DNA of 64,000 nt from Clytia hemisphaerica (GCA_902728285.1 CACVBU010000534.1:1933939-1997938); one strand, 5' to 3'. Counted from the first letter of the stretch, positions 19,006 to 31,362 are shown. A program made the numbers and translations. The notes: generated by a model not told the origin, from the sequence alone.

Positions 19006-21144
19006 GTGATGAAATTTTCATTGAATTAGTGCACGACTGCTATAATTTGTGTTTTTACGATTCTTGATGATGTTGTGTAAGGTATACTGTGGTTGACGCG
19101 ATGACCAGAAAGTGTAATAGGGTAGTGTGAATTTGAAACATGATTGGTTGAAATTACATTTTCCTCTGATCGCGTTGATTACACCTATTAAATTGTAACA
19201 TCATGAATATTAAACCAATAATGCGCGACATATGAACTGCATACGAATCCTGATAATGATTCGTTGATTCACCAAGTAAAGAATGGTACTGACATCGAAG
19301 TTGACGCTTGATCATCTTGATGGAAGACCTTGTCAATTTTATTATATGTAAAATTTAAAATGTGAGATTTTATATAAATAGTTACCCTCAAAAGTTTCTA
19401 AGAAGATGAAGTATCTTTTTGCAAATCAGGCAAATCTCTTTGGCGTTAGTCAAATTTATATCTCGAGGAAACTTATAATCTAGTTTGCATCAATGACCAT
19501 CAAAGTTTGATTAAGAAATTATTCCCCATCACCGAGCCTCAATGGGGTATCCAGCCAAATTTAGCTTTCAGGCTACCATAACGGAAGAAGTCTTTTGCAG
19601 GAATCAAATTTGGCGCATGACTGGAAAAATTTAATTTGTCCTGCGTGAATTTAATGTAGCGGATGATGGATATTTTTGGCCTCATTAGCACCTGTCTTAA
19701 CTTAAATAGCGCAAATTTGGGGTGGGACTTAAACTTGGCGGATGGCCGAAAAAATCGATCTTAGCAAGAACATTAATTTACCTCTGCCAAATTTTCTTTC
19801 CGATAAAACATATGAAAATGAGACTCACTTTATCATCTTTTTCATCGTTTTCGCCATTTTCTAGACCTTTTTAGTGAAGTGCGGTGAAGTGCGACAAAAA
19901 AACAGTCCAAAAGCAGACGAAATGGAACCATCCCGGAAGTGACTTATCTTAGTATGCTTCTTTTTTGTATCCGAAAAAAGACGGATGGTCTTTTTCTTGT
20001 CTGAAAATGCCACGGAAACCAATTATTCTACCTCCTTGTCGCTTCAAATCGTATTTTTTGGTTAGCACCTCTTCAAAGTAGACTTAGTAAACCACGTCGT
20101 TCAAACTTGTAATAACAAATCAGCCAACCTCCCAGGTTGCTGGCATCCTCTAAACAGATTCTTGCTCTTTATAGATATACTACCTGTGGTTTCGTAGTCA
20201 ACCTCTACCTTAACAAAATGAAACTCGGGGTATCAATCCCTAATTTCCTTCAATGTCATATCATTACTATTACTATTACTGCGATCACTGACTTTTGTGA
20301 CTTTCTATAATGACAAATCTGTTTTAAGCCAACCGTTTGGCCTTCTGAAACTTATTACAGGCCTTTTAGAACACTTTCCAATAACTCGTTTTTGCCATGC
20401 CATCACCGCATTTAGCCTACGCCAAGCCAATCACGGTGACTCAAATTCACTTGTCAGGCCTTCTGAAGCCTATTACAGGCCTTCCAAATGACTCAATTTT
20501 GCTTGCCCCGTAAGGCTAGAAGTTTTTACTTCCTTTAACCGGGCATAGGTGTTTTCCGGGTTTTGTTTCATTTCTTTTCATATCTGAAACATTCTTTGTC
20601 TTTTATATTTGATATAGAATTCCCAAAATCATTACGCGCAAACTAATTGCTTTCTCGAGATTTCTAAGCCAATACAAATTTGTTGCTTAAGCATCCAAGG
20701 GATCCAATCAGAAAGATTTTATTCAGCAAACGGGTTTTTGTCGCCTGCCTGGTTAGGAACGGGAGAATGTGGGTGAAATTGATACAATAATATTCCCTGA
20801 CGTTTTTTGGCTTCCTATATACTTACTTCTTTTCGGTATTTCGAAATTTAAAATTGGTTCGACTCTCGCTAACTAGCCTATCTAGACGTCACCCGCGTTT
20901 TTTACGCAATTAACGTCTATTCCACTTTGCGACTTTTTCGAATGTTTTGAGCCCGGGTTTTCGGGCTCTAAACATTCGATTTTTTGACGTCACTTTTAAC
21001 TATCGAAGCTCTTGCAGTAGCAAAATAATCGAATTTGCGTCAAAGCACTTGAAAGGCCTCTATTTTTCGAAAATCATCAAAGTGGAACTCACTAAGAAAC
21101 GAGATGAAAAATCCCGGTTTTTAGTGAGGTGCTCGCTACTCGCT
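19006..21144. other. Intergenic stretch downstream of MRPL17
   Basis: No convincing exon or RNA gene is seen on either strand. One strong hairpin lies at 20939-20978 and is listed separately. The 20297-20491 open frame has a repeated AGGCCTTCTGAAGCCTATTA motif and is probably not coding. Confidence 0.5.
20939..20978. repeat. 17-bp hairpin
   Basis: CGAATGTTTTGAGCCCG and CGGGCTCTAAACATTCG pair with a single T-T mismatch around a 6-nt loop. It could be a worn MITE tip or a structured RNA; there is no T-run terminator context, which would not apply in this genome anyway. Confidence 0.7.
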
Positions 21145-21332
21145 AATAGACCTTTTCATAAATTACCTCACGAACATCACTTGCCTCAAACGTTTACCAT
21201 TTGAGACATTAAATGATTTTTTTTATGAATTGGAAGTAGTTTTAATAAAATCCGCTGGGAGTTAATCACCATGGCAATAATTTCAAAACGAAGCAAGTGA
21301 TGTTCGTGACGTAATTTAGGAAAAGGTCTATT
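21145..21332. mobile_element. MITE family A copy
   Basis: It starts AATAGACCTTTTCATAAATT and ends with the near complement (GTAATTTAGGAAAAGGTCTATT). The body includes CATTAAATGATTTTTTTTAT and CGCTGGGAGTTAATCACC. It has no coding capacity. Confidence 0.85.
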
Positions 21333-22409
21333 CAAAGTCGAACGGGAATATTATTTGTTCGAATTATAGAAATATTCGAATTATAGAAGTTCGAATAAGC
21401 TAGAGTCTACTGCAGACTTATTTCTACGTCCTAAATTTCGGAATTTGGCAGATTGGCTCTAAAACAGAAGAAAATCGGTATTGAAATTGAAACCAAACCA
21501 TTTTTACCAAGAATCTCGAAAACCGCACCAGATTTTAAGAAATTAGAACTCTCAGTTTTTGTTTAGTTATTGACTACTACGCCATCTTCACAAACACCAT
21601 AATTTCATTATTTGGGGGCATTAATCAGCTGTCGTTAGCCAACAGTTATTTTTCTCAAAAGTGTTCAAAAAATTTTTACAATTCTTCCACGCTTCCAAAG
21701 GGGTGAATTTTTTAAAATGAAACGTTTAGACCACGTGGGTTTTTGGGTGAGGAAAATGAAAGAAAAAACCTTTGTATAGAATGCATTGACGTCATGAAAA
21801 CGTTCTATTTGTATTCAGCTTCCTATTTTGTGTGAAATACACTTTTCGAAACTTTATTTTCCATTCATCCACAGCAAAAAATTTTGGAGAAGACTTTTTT
21901 TCTGATACAGCACGGCCGGCTGGCCACGTTATTTTTGAGTATGATTGTAAATTATTTGATTACTCTCTGTGGAATATCTCATTTATGGTGTGCTATTGAA
22001 AAGTCGTAAACTGTTTTATTAACGAGGGTGTCAATGGCTGTTAAATATCAATTACCATTCTTTTCTTTCTCTTTTATTTACTTAGCTTAACAATAAGGCA
22101 CCTGAAACTGAACTTGATAGCTCTATTGTTATTTTCTTTTCGTTCTTTTCTCATAAAGTGTTTTTTCATTTTTGTTAATTTCATTTAGACTTCACTCAGC
22201 GTTGTGTGCGCGTGTGATTTGAAATCGTGTTGAAATTTCTCTCCAAACGTATTTTTTGTATTTTTTGCAAAATTTCTTGTTTTTGTGAAGTTTTCTTCAT
22301 TCTTGTCTTTCTTTGGGCTTCATTTTGCGGTACGTATTTTTGTCTATAAAAACTTTTACGGACTGCGGTTCGCGTAATGGCTACATGCCTTTCTTCCTAA
22401 GGCAACCCC

Positions 22410-22482
22410 TCTCAAAGATTAAGCCATGCATGTGTAAGTATCAGCACTAGTACTGTGAAACTGCGAATGGCTCGTTAAATCA
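22410..22482 (+). pseudogene. 18S rRNA 5'-domain fragment
   Basis: The stretch starting CTCAAAGATTAAGCCATGCA and continuing through AGTACTGTGAAACTGCGAAT and GGCTCGTTAAATCA is the universal eukaryotic small-subunit rRNA helix 3-8 region. A few changes (TGTGTAAGTATCAG, CTAG) differ from the usual form. The sequence before it does not match the rRNA 5' end and the match stops after about 73 bp, so it is an isolated scrap and not a working gene. Confidence 0.85.
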
Positions 22483-22834
22483 CATAAGGTTTGTATATAT
22501 TTTGCATTAACCCCTGACAAGACTTCAAGAGAAAGTGCGATTTTTTCCTAAGGTTTTTCTACCCATCCTTGTATAATCATGAACAAAGTCACTGCAGCCC
22601 GTCTCTCTTTGTCTTATCACCTGACAACTAACACCGTGTCTCTTTAGAAGTTAACATCGAAACATTTTGAAGCCTTCCTTCGAATTTTCTTCAGAAATTC
22701 AATTGCTCAAAGTCAAAGCGGCCAGGAATATCGAGGATATTAAAAACTAAATCAGCTGGGTTGGCCTTATATACTTATTTCTTTAATTTAAGAGTTTCAA
22801 GCTTAACACTGTTCTTAACTTGTTCTTAGGAATA

Positions 22835-23572
22835 CCAGGCGCTCCCACTCGATACAATCAGTAACATATTTCCGGCATGACCAATCGATAGCCATTGGAT
22901 TGATTGGATATCGATTGATTCCGATAATCAATAGTCGTTTGGGAAAACGCGACAGTCTTTTGAATGACTAATTACTCCTTTTTTAATGATAACGTCATCT
23001 CATTGTTTTGCTTCTTACAACAAAGCTGTCACATAGCGACAAGATAGTTTATCTCGTTTGTCCTGGTCGAGGGAAAATATGTAATGTGTGGTGTGGAGTA
23101 GGGGTGGAGTAATTTGTTATTCAATAGACTGTTGCCTTCTCCTAAACTACCATAGGTCATCGAGCCTATTTTAAAATTTTGAGTATTGATTGATCATTGA
23201 TTGGTTTCTTCATCAATAGACCTTTTCATAAATTACGTCACAAACATCACTTGCCTCGTTTTGAAATTATTGCCAAGGTGATCAACTCCCAGCGGATTTT
23301 ATTAAAGCTACTTTCTATTCATAAAAAATCATTTATTTTCTCAAGGGATATAATCACCATAGTAATTGTTTGAATACGAGGCAAGTGATGTTCATGACGT
23401 AATTTATGAAAAGGTCTATTGGCTATCGATTGTGATCAATAATCAATAAATCGACAGGCAATCGAGCCTCCCTTAAAATCCTGATAATCGATTGTCTATC
23501 GATTATCGGAATCAATCGCTATCGATTGTAAAAAGTTATCGTTTATCGATTGTATCGAGTGAGAGCGCCTGG
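22835..23572. mobile_element. Foldback element with ATCGATT arrays; CCA...TGG ends
   Basis: The left end CCAGGCGCTCCCACTCGATA pairs with the right end TATCGAGTGAGAGCGCCTGG. Subterminal tracts are made of ATCGATTG units. It contains a MITE family A copy (23215-23420) as a later insertion. It lies inside an AAGAAC-array element whose halves are at about 22795-22834 and 23573-23636. Flanking hexamers GGAATA and TTGATA agree at only four positions, so the duplication is weak. Confidence 0.75.
23215..23420. mobile_element. MITE family A, complete copy
   Basis: The left terminal repeat runs AATAGACCTTTTCATAAATT into ACGTCACAAACATCACTTGC. The right end is its complement with one change (GCAAGTGATGTTCATGACGT). 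The terminal repeat is about 45 bp. This is the best-preserved copy in the window. Confidence 0.9.
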
Positions 23573-23836
23573 TTGATATTTTTAGTCATCGAAGCCTTAT
23601 GTTCTTATATAGTTTGTTCCTATAAAAAACGCGTGCCTCAGTGTGCCTTGAAGTGCGTGTGTGTATATATGGGAAGATGAAAAAAGTGTCTAGACGTTGT
23701 GTAAAATCAATAAATAAGTCTACAGAACCAGACAACATTTGAGAATCATTGTCATTCATTCATTTATTATGAAGATTTTCCATTCATTCTAATCTGAATC
23801 GAGATCTACAAAACCACAGTTAGTGTAAGACCACAA

Positions 23837-24189
23837 ATGTGTCACAGACCCGCTGGGAGCCCAGCCCCACTGGAATTTCTATCCCCACTGAGAATAAAAG
23901 TTCCACCGGGGCTGGAGACAGGGGTGTATAAGAGCACGAATCCGTTAGTGGATGCCTTAGATTCTAAGCTTGCTCAAATTAGTCTCATTAAGGGTTGTAA
24001 AATTCACAAAATTTTCCAATTTTTCCTTCTATTTAGTCCCGCTAAGGGTCGGGCGGCACATACCCGTCAGCTACCTAGTGGCCTGGTAATAATTCTCTTC
24101 AGTCTGGGAATTTTTCGTCACTTTCTTTTTAATTTGTTGTCATACCAACCAAGATTATGTTTAAGATTTTAGTGTTTATCTAATTTCAG
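23837..24189. repeat. C-rich dispersed repeat upstream of the Gln-rich gene
   Basis: The stretch with GGTTGTAAAATTCACAAAAT and TCCCGCTAAGGGTCGGGCGG resembles 60310-60410 (GGTTGTAAATTTCACAAAAT, TCCTGGTAAGGGTCCGAGGG), so it is a repeat. The open frame here is judged non-coding. It ends at the acceptor-like TAATTTCAG (24181-24189) that precedes the start codon of the next gene. Confidence 0.55.
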
Positions 24190-24209
24190 CAACAAAGAGA
24201 AAATAAATA

Positions 24210-27200
24210 ATGTCAGAAGAAAACGCAAATTTAACACAGGAGTTATCACATCACAACGAGCCTGCTATTTCAGCAAGGGAACCTCCTCAAAAGCAATCAA
24301 TCCCTCAGGGAATCTCTACCAACAATCAATCACAGGAATCACTTCAGGAATCATCAACTGGTCAAGGTATCATCTCTACAAATTATCCAGTAATTACAAA
24401 CATATCTCAAATCAATCGAAGCCGTGTAACTAACACAGACGTCGTGGAGATTGAAGTTCCGAGTAGTAACGAAACTGTTCAAATCAAATCGTACACATCG
24501 CTCAATAGTCTTCCAGGGGCGTCCTACAGACCAACTCCTTCCAGTCAGTTTTCGACAATTGCTGAAACAGATCAACATCAAAACATGCCGAACCTTGAGC
24601 ATTCATCCTCGATACATTGCAACATGAATGAGAAGTCTAGAAGACCAACCACGTTACCTCAAACCTCTGTGTAAGTAAATGCAATCAGCTCTCTCTAATT
24701 CGAACTTCTATTTTTCTCTGATTCGAAGAAAAGTATATACACGCTTTTTTTATATAAGAATACAGTTTATAAGAATGACCATAATGAAAATGGCCAAAAA
24801 TTTAAGAATATGGTAAGAATATCACCATCATGGAATTTAGCAACTGAAACTAAGAATGCCATTTTTTAAGCATTTTCATCAATAATAGCCCAGTAACGCT
24901 CAATATTCTCCAGGCGTGTATTACATGGTAAAACCTAGGTTAATTTTCGATCTTTACCTAAGAACACCGTAAGAATATTTTAGGATGATTTTTGACAAAA
25001 AATTAAGAATATCCATGATGAAATGAAAATGCACCATTCTTATAAAAAAAGCGTGTACTTTTTAGTTGTCTTGCCAACTAAAATAATACGAAGTTATAAA
25101 AGATAAAAGGACTTTAAAGTCTGTCTAATCTAGCACACTTTTCTTTTTATAAGAACCATTAAACTTTTGGCACTTGAGTCTCAAATTGTTATCATATTCT
25201 TATTTTATAGGGTTTAATTGATGTATTTGAGGCTCTTTACTCAATTCTTTTCCATTTTGACCGCTGAATTGCTTGAAATTGATTAATTCCGGGCTCAGCA
25301 TTGTTCTTAAACCCATTGACCTTTTACATAGTTATAATGTATGTTGATTCAGCAGATTGAAATTAATAGAATGTTTTGTAATGAATAAAGAAAAATGTGG
25401 AGCAAGATTTTTTTCTTCCTTTTATTTACAAATTTGGAAGGACTCTTTTATTAAAATTTTGCTGACATCAGTTTCAGACGAGTCGGGTGTATATAACACC
25501 GTATAATTCCTTTAATCTTTGAGCCTCATTTCTTTATAAAAGACTGTATTCCTTTGATCCTGAATATGATTTGAATTATTTTCTCTTTTCACTTAGGTAC
25601 GACAACAACACCAAACAAAATCAAATTTATCAACAACAGACACCAAACGACGGTAGTCCAAACCAACAACCGCATCAAACGCACCAATTACGGTCGCCAA
25701 TCTATACGGAACAGTTATCGTTCCCTCAAACTCCTCAAATGAACACACAACGAAACTATCAGATGCCGCCCACTCCTACTACGCCGTTAACGCCAACGCC
25801 ATTCATCAACAATGATGACGTAATCGCTAATTCGCCATATTACAATGACAAATACATGACGTCAGAGCTCGCGATGACCGCGCGGGCCTACGAGTTGCAA
25901 CTACTGAGACATCAAGAACAGCTATATGAAGAGGCTTGCCAAATGAATCGAATCAAGTTCTACAACGATTTTCAACAGCAAGGTTACGTGCCACCGAAAT
26001 ACGCGAACCTTAACTCGCACTCAACCCCCAACACACATCTTCAGTCGCCAACCAGTTCGTCCTCACAGCATACTTTTCATTACGGTGGCCAACGATCACC
26101 TTCGGTGGCCCATCAACAAAAACTTCAACGTGCAATGGAGAAACAGAAGAAAACTCAACAACGCCAGCAACGAAAAAATAGATCTGTTTTAGATCCGTCG
26201 CATATTCAAAACGGAATTGTTCCATCAACAACTCAAGGCCATCGTAACCAACAACAGCAGAAAGAACACGAGAAATTATACATGGAAAGACTCGAGAAAC
26301 AGCGTCAAGAACAAATCAAACTCTACCATCGAATCCAATACCAACAATATCAACAACATCAGAGATATCTTCAACAACAACAAGTCCAACACAACAATTA
26401 CAATCAACAACCTACTCAACAAAATCCAGGGTCGCCCTCCACTTATCAGCCTCCAAACTCGATGATGTTGTCACCACCTCTAACACCAACTCATCCAGCT
26501 AGCTATCAACCAGCGTTCCAGACTGACAACTATCACCAGAGTGTACCATCACCTTCTGTAAACAGACATCATCCATATTCTCCAGCGGCCTCAAGCAGTA
26601 CCAGATCTGACCAGATCTCACACCGCCCTCAATTTCAATGTCAGTCATATCCAACGCCAACAACCGAATTGGAGAATTCCTCTTTCGATTTCAGCCATTT
26701 ATCACCTACAACTCAATACGAAATGAAAAGAATCTCAAGACATAACGTCATCTCTAAACTCCGTCACATTCAAGAAGTCAAACAACAAAAACAACTTCAC
26801 CAAGAAAAAATGGAACGTCTTGATCGACTCGATCGCGCCCTTCGCTTTCAAGAGGAAAAACAATTACGTCAAATTACTCCCAACGCCCTTAATCAACACC
26901 CTGCGGACACTCTAACAGCTTTCCAACTAGCTTCGCCTGATAGTGGGCGTGGTAGCATTGAAGACTTGAACGATTGTAAAGCATCAGACGAAAACAATAA
27001 TGAAATAGACTTCCATTTTGAAACGAATTCGGCCCCACTTCTGGATGTCGATAAAACAGGCCCCGTGGATCCAACAAATGCATGTCCGGGAATCAAACTG
27101 GCAGATCAGAAATGTTTAATCAAGCCAGCAGGTAATAGATGTCATACGAAATTACAAGCTTGGAGGTCGCGCATGGATGACGAGGCGACCGAAGGGGCTG

Positions 27201-27304
27201 GGGACGAGTCAAACGAAAATACCGGCATGGGTGAGAAAATAAACACTCGTGATAACCCTTATCTTGACGCTCCGTCACCCGGCAATTTGGTTATTGATGA
27301 ATGA
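24210..27304 (+). CDS. Glutamine-rich protein of unknown function (two exons)
   Basis: Exons 24210-24670 and 25597-27304 join in phase 2 (GT + G = Val) to give 722 residues and a TGA stop. Exon 1 encodes a Ser/Gln/Asn-rich start (MSEENANLTQELSHHNEPAI). Exon 2 is rich in Gln, Pro and Ser. It has repeated TP motifs (PPTPTTPLTPTP, LSPPLTPTHP), two likely coiled-coil stretches (AYELQLLRHQEQLYEEA and, further on, KEHEKLYMERLEKQRQEQIK) and a third near LDRLDRALRFQEEKQ. An SPDSGRGSIEDL motif lies near the acidic C-terminus. No catalytic domain or zinc finger is seen. The pattern is like transcriptional co-regulators or RNA-granule proteins, but that is a compositional guess. An acceptor (TAATTTCAG) 21 bp before the ATG suggests a non-coding first exon further upstream. 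Confidence 0.8.
24731..25057. mobile_element. ACACGC...GCGTGT element with AAGAAT units
   Basis: The left end CACGCTTTTTTTATATAAGA pairs with the right end TTCTTATAAAAAAAGCGTG; TA flanks each side. AAGAATA units are scattered within. A truncated relative is at 36728-36846. It sits in the intron of the Gln-rich gene. Confidence 0.65.
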
Positions 27305-28011
27305 GGATCTTGATAGACTTATAGAATGTTGTTTTAGTTTATATTCTTTGATTTAAAAGAACCTGTTATTTAGTTTTCATTTCTCCGATCTCAACTTTTT
27401 TTTATATTTATATTTTTATTTTATATTTTGATATAAAAGACTATTTTACAGGGATGCTAGTATATTATTCCTCTTTTCAACAAAACTAAGATTTTTCTGG
27501 TGTTGCTTAGGAGGTAGCTTTCCCGTTTGTTGTGTTTTATCTGCATTTTCTCGTTGTTTATGATACTTTCTTAGAAGTTCTGTACGGAGCCTCTGAATGA
27601 TCAAATTCTTGATTATGAATGCAAGACTTTGAAACCCTCTGTTTCGAATAATTGAATCTTTTGAAGGAGTTCAAATTTATTCCACATTAGTAAAACAGTG
27701 TCGCTTGTATTTCCACCCCTTTACCCACGATACCCGCCCCTCCCTATTGCCTCAAAAATGGAGTATAACCTGGTTTAACCTGGCAAAACTGCTTAGAAAT
27801 TCTCCCTCCATGAACAATTTAAAGATTTAGTAGGATATTTCATTCTTCTTTTGAGAATATTTTTAAAGTATATTATCATAGTAGTAAACTACATTTGTAT
27901 TTTATCATATTATACAAACTTCATTTAGAATTTATATAGATTATATTCCACCATACCTTTCATATTATTTCATACATACACATTTTATATTATATTAAAG
28001 GATATGTTATA
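27305..28011. other. AT-rich 3' flank of the Gln-rich gene
   Basis: This is probably 3' UTR and intergenic sequence. No gene or closed repeat is seen. ATTATA-type low-complexity sequence increases toward 28000. Confidence 0.4.
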
Positions 28012-28728
28012 CCATAGTATAAGAAAGCTGCGGCTGGAATGATAACATCTGAATTTCTGTTGTTCTATCTCTGTCGTATTTGATGACTATTTTTTGATCA
28101 AGAAATAAGTAATTAGCATCTTTAATGGTAAATTTTATTGGTTCGTCGTTAATACTTACTTCTCAGTGCATTTTAGACATTAATGATATGCCCTTGATAA
28201 TACACTTGCATTATAAAATCATTGTGCAGGAAAGATCAACAATAAGAAATTTAAACAAGCACAAAATGGCTGGGCAGAAAGAACTCAAAAATTAATAAAG
28301 TGCCTCGAAATGCCTTCACAATATTTCAGTGAAATCTTTTCAGAAATCAATGAAATAGTACATTAAGATAATTCTGTGAAAATTTCAAGCCAGCACCTTT
28401 AAAATTTATCATTCAAACTGACCGGAAATTTGTCATCTTGAATATAGTTCTTATAATTTTAATTTTGGCGAAAAACTATCGTTTCCACAAAATACCCCTG
28501 CATATGTCCAAAATCAGTTCAAGTGTTCTATTGGGTACAGATTCAAAGATATCTAGCAATAAAAAAACGTTTTGTGAAGGAAAATAAGAGAAAAATTTCA
28601 AAAATTATCTATCAATAATAAACTGACAATCTTGATGTTCTTATAAAGCTCGGAGACAGAGATAGAACAGCAATTAACTGAAAAGACAATGTGGTACATA
28701 TTCCAGCCGCGGCTTTCTTATACTATGG
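28012..28728. mobile_element. Foldback element, CCATAG...CTATGG, TTATA duplication
   Basis: The left end CCATAGTATAAGAAAGCTGC pairs with the right end GCGGCTTTCTTATACTATGG, and pairing continues through GCGGCTGGAAT and AGATAGAACA. TTATA flanks both sides (28007-28011 and 28729-28733). There is no coding capacity. Confidence 0.82.
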
Positions 28729-28779
28729 TTATACCATTTTCGCCATAAAACTTAAAAGAAAATTGAAATTTTTGGACCT

Positions 28780-29400
28780 ACCGGGAGGTCCTTTAATTTG
28801 ACCGTTGTCCGTTCGTCTGTTACAAGCTTTTCTCGGGATTGGCTCATTAGTTGTTTTTTTATTTTTTGCACAATGATACAAAATGGCAATGCCTAAAAAG
28901 TGACGGAGCCCGATTTTTGAAAAGATTTTTGGGGGGGCAAATTTGGGCCAAAAACTACCTAAAAATAAGGTTTTTTGGACTTAGTGCAAAATTGCTTCAT
29001 TAGTTTTTCCTGATTTTTGGCAGAAAGATAGAGTGCAAGGCACCCTAAAATGTGGCTGAAGTAATTTTTCTCGGGAAATTTTTTTTCGTCGTCAAATACG
29101 GATTTTCGCAAAATTTGGGCCAAAAACTACCTAAAAATAAGGTTTTTTGGGCATTGTGCAAAATTGCTTCATTAGTTTTTCCTGATTTTTGGCAGAAAGA
29201 TAGAGTGCAAGGTACCCTAAAATGTGGCTGAAGTAATTTTTCACAAAAAAAATTTTTTCGTCGTAAAATACGGATTTTTGCAAGTTTGGGCCAAAAACTA
29301 CCTAAAAATAAGTTTTTTTGGACTTGGTGCAAAATTGCTTCATTAGTTTTTCCTGATTTTATGCATAAAGATGGAGGGCAAGGTTCTCTAAAAAGTGGCT
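28780..29400 (+). repeat. Tandem array, unit about 170 bp, of the GTCCGTTCGTC family
   Basis: The unit TTGGGCCAAAAACTACCTAA recurs at about 28943, 29116 and 29285, giving periods near 173 and 169 bp. Each unit continues through ATTGCTTCATTAGTTTTTCC and AAAATGTGGCTGAAGTAATT. The head (GACCTACCGGGAGGTCC, CCGTTGTCCGTTCG) is at the left. No protein is encoded; minus-strand frames only echo the repeat. Confidence 0.75.
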
Positions 29401-29799
29401 GAAGCAGTTTTTTTCGGAAAATTTATTTTGGCCGTAAAAATCGGATTTTCTTATTTGGGGAAATCCCATTTTGTCATATTTAGGGAAAATGAGCATTTCT
29501 CAAGATTGGCTTGGTATTTTTTTCTTATTTTTTTGTATAGTGGTAATTTGGGTAGAAAAGTGCCTAATGTTTGTTTTTTTTAGACTTTTTTGACTAATTT
29601 GAGCTCTGATACTCACGGTAATCTATTCAAGCTGCTCACTACACTTTCTTATTCCCTTGCTATTTGTCCTATTTTTTTCTGATTGTGATCGACAGGTAGG
29701 TCCATTCAGCATGTTGCTTGTTTGATATTTATATAATTGCGTTTCAATCATTTCTTGAAAAGTTCCATACTCTTCGTTAGGTCTGATCTTCTCTCCTTT

Positions 29800-29990
29800 T
29801 TGGACCTACCTCGGAGGTCCTTTAATTTAACCTTTGTCAATCCGTCCGTTCGTCTGTTACCAGCTTTTCTCGGGATTGACCGATTAGTTTTTTCTGATTT
29901 TTTGCAAAGTGACGGAGCCCGATTTTCGAAAAAATAATTTTTTGGCCAAAGAAGGGCAAGGTTCTCTAAAATGTTGCTGAAGCCGTATAA
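29800..29990 (+). repeat. GTCCGTTCGTC repeat, further copy
   Basis: It begins GACCTACCTCGGAGGTCCTT and includes CCGTCCGTTCGTCTGTTACC and GTGACGGAGCCCGATTTTCG. It is truncated where an AAGAAC-array element begins. Confidence 0.6.
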
Positions 29991-30222
29991 GAACAATGAG
30001 GCTCAAAAATGCCATAAATAAGAACAATTTAAGAACAGTGGAGAGGCTGAAGTTAGAGAGTTATAGGAAAAGAATCACTGGTTTCTAAAATCCTCTAAAT
30101 AGTAAAGTAAATAGCCAAAACTTGTTTTTACCTTAGAAAAAATAAGAACAATTCAAGGCTCAAAGTGCCAAAAAATTAAGAACAGCCGAGCTTCAGCAAA
30201 AATTTTCTGGTTCTTATAAAAA
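29985..30222. repeat. AAGAAC-array element
   Basis: It runs from GTATAAGAACAATGAGGCTC to GGTTCTTATAAAAAAAAGTG, with AAGAACA units inside. It has split the surrounding GTCCGTTCGTC-type repeat, which resumes at about 30230. Confidence 0.5.
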
Positions 30223-30229
30223 AAAGTGT

Positions 30230-31360
30230 ATTTTCCGGAAAGTTTTTTTTGGCCGTTAAAATCGGATTTTCTTATTTGGATAAATTCCCTTCTGTCATTT
30301 TTAAGAAAAATGAGCATTTCTCGCGATTGCCTAGCCATTTTGATTTCTTGCACAATGATGTAAAATGGTAATGTTTGAAATCTGGAGGGTGCCCGATATT
30401 CGAAAAAATAATTTTTTGGGCAAATTTGATCCAAAAAGTGCATAAAAAAGTATTTTTTTTGGACTTTGTGTGAGATTGCGCCATTTGTTTTTTTCTGACT
30501 TTTTACTCAGTGATACGAAATTGTAATCCTAAAATGTAAGACTTCAAGATTTTTTTTTAAAGAAAAAGTTTCAGCCAAAGTTTGGATTTGTGGAAGTTCC
30601 TTCATTAGATTTTATCTTTAAAGGGCTAGACTTATCTTTATATGAAAGAAAGATTTGTTTTTTGTTTGTACCCAAAACTTAGCATGGCTCCTTTGCCTCT
30701 AAAACATCGAAACGCCGGTGTGAAACAAGCTTCATCATGTATTTCAAGCTTACGTATCTTTATGCTATGCTGTTATCTTTTCTTTTTCGTTCGAACAATT
30801 TCATCTTCATTCAGCATGTTTCTGACTACCTTATCGGCCTTTTTACACGTGTACGGCCTTTTTATAAGGTACGGCCTTATTGGCGTTTTCTTTTGGGCTC
30901 GTTGCGTGAAAAGGGCCAAGATTTTGCAATTTCAATTTAAAAGCGGCGTCAATTGTTTATCATTATTTCTCAATTTATGGGATTTTAGGTATGATTTGAA
31001 GTCGAAAGTTATCCATTGCTTTACTCCACATTTAAAACTTCAGTGAAATATTTAATATATTCAAAAATCAGTGATTTTAGATGGAATTTTCAACAGTTTA
31101 CTACTTAAAAATGACATTTTAATGTAAATTTTAGTCATTATTTACTAATTTGAAGCATAAGTAGCCATTTTTACAAATTTTGGCATTATTAACGGCCCCA
31201 ATTATATTCGCTCATGGAAAAATGTTTGGAGTTATTTCTCTCATTGTATCAAACACCAACTTTGTGCACCTTGGAAAGGTGGAGTATTAACGAAATTGTG
31301 ATGTGGATAATTTCAGGGGTCAGTGAGAGGAGAAAGTGTATTTTAATGTCAATTTTAAGG
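30230..31360. other. Repeat remnant and intergenic stretch
   Basis: Up to about 30540 this is a worn copy of the same repeat family (ATCGGATTTTCTTATTTGGA, CAAATTTGATCCAAAAAGTG). From there to 31360 the open frames are low-complexity and I see no gene. Confidence 0.45.
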
Positions 31361-31362
31361 TA

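Noticed and set aside
22381..22500. Functional 18S rRNA gene
   Set aside because: Only about 73 bp match, both ends stop abruptly and the flanks are unrelated.
25571..25596. MNYFLFSL start for the Gln-rich protein
   Set aside because: These residues come from the intron's polypyrimidine tract; the real exon starts after the AG at 25595-25596 and joins exon 1 in phase.
26010..26231. Antisense frames opposite the Gln-rich exon
   Set aside because: They are shadows of the CAA-rich coding strand with no motif of their own.
30642..31046. 134-residue open frame on the plus strand
   Set aside because: Composition is Phe/Ser/Leu-rich and low-complexity, there are no splice sites or family motifs, and a second overlapping frame has the same quality.
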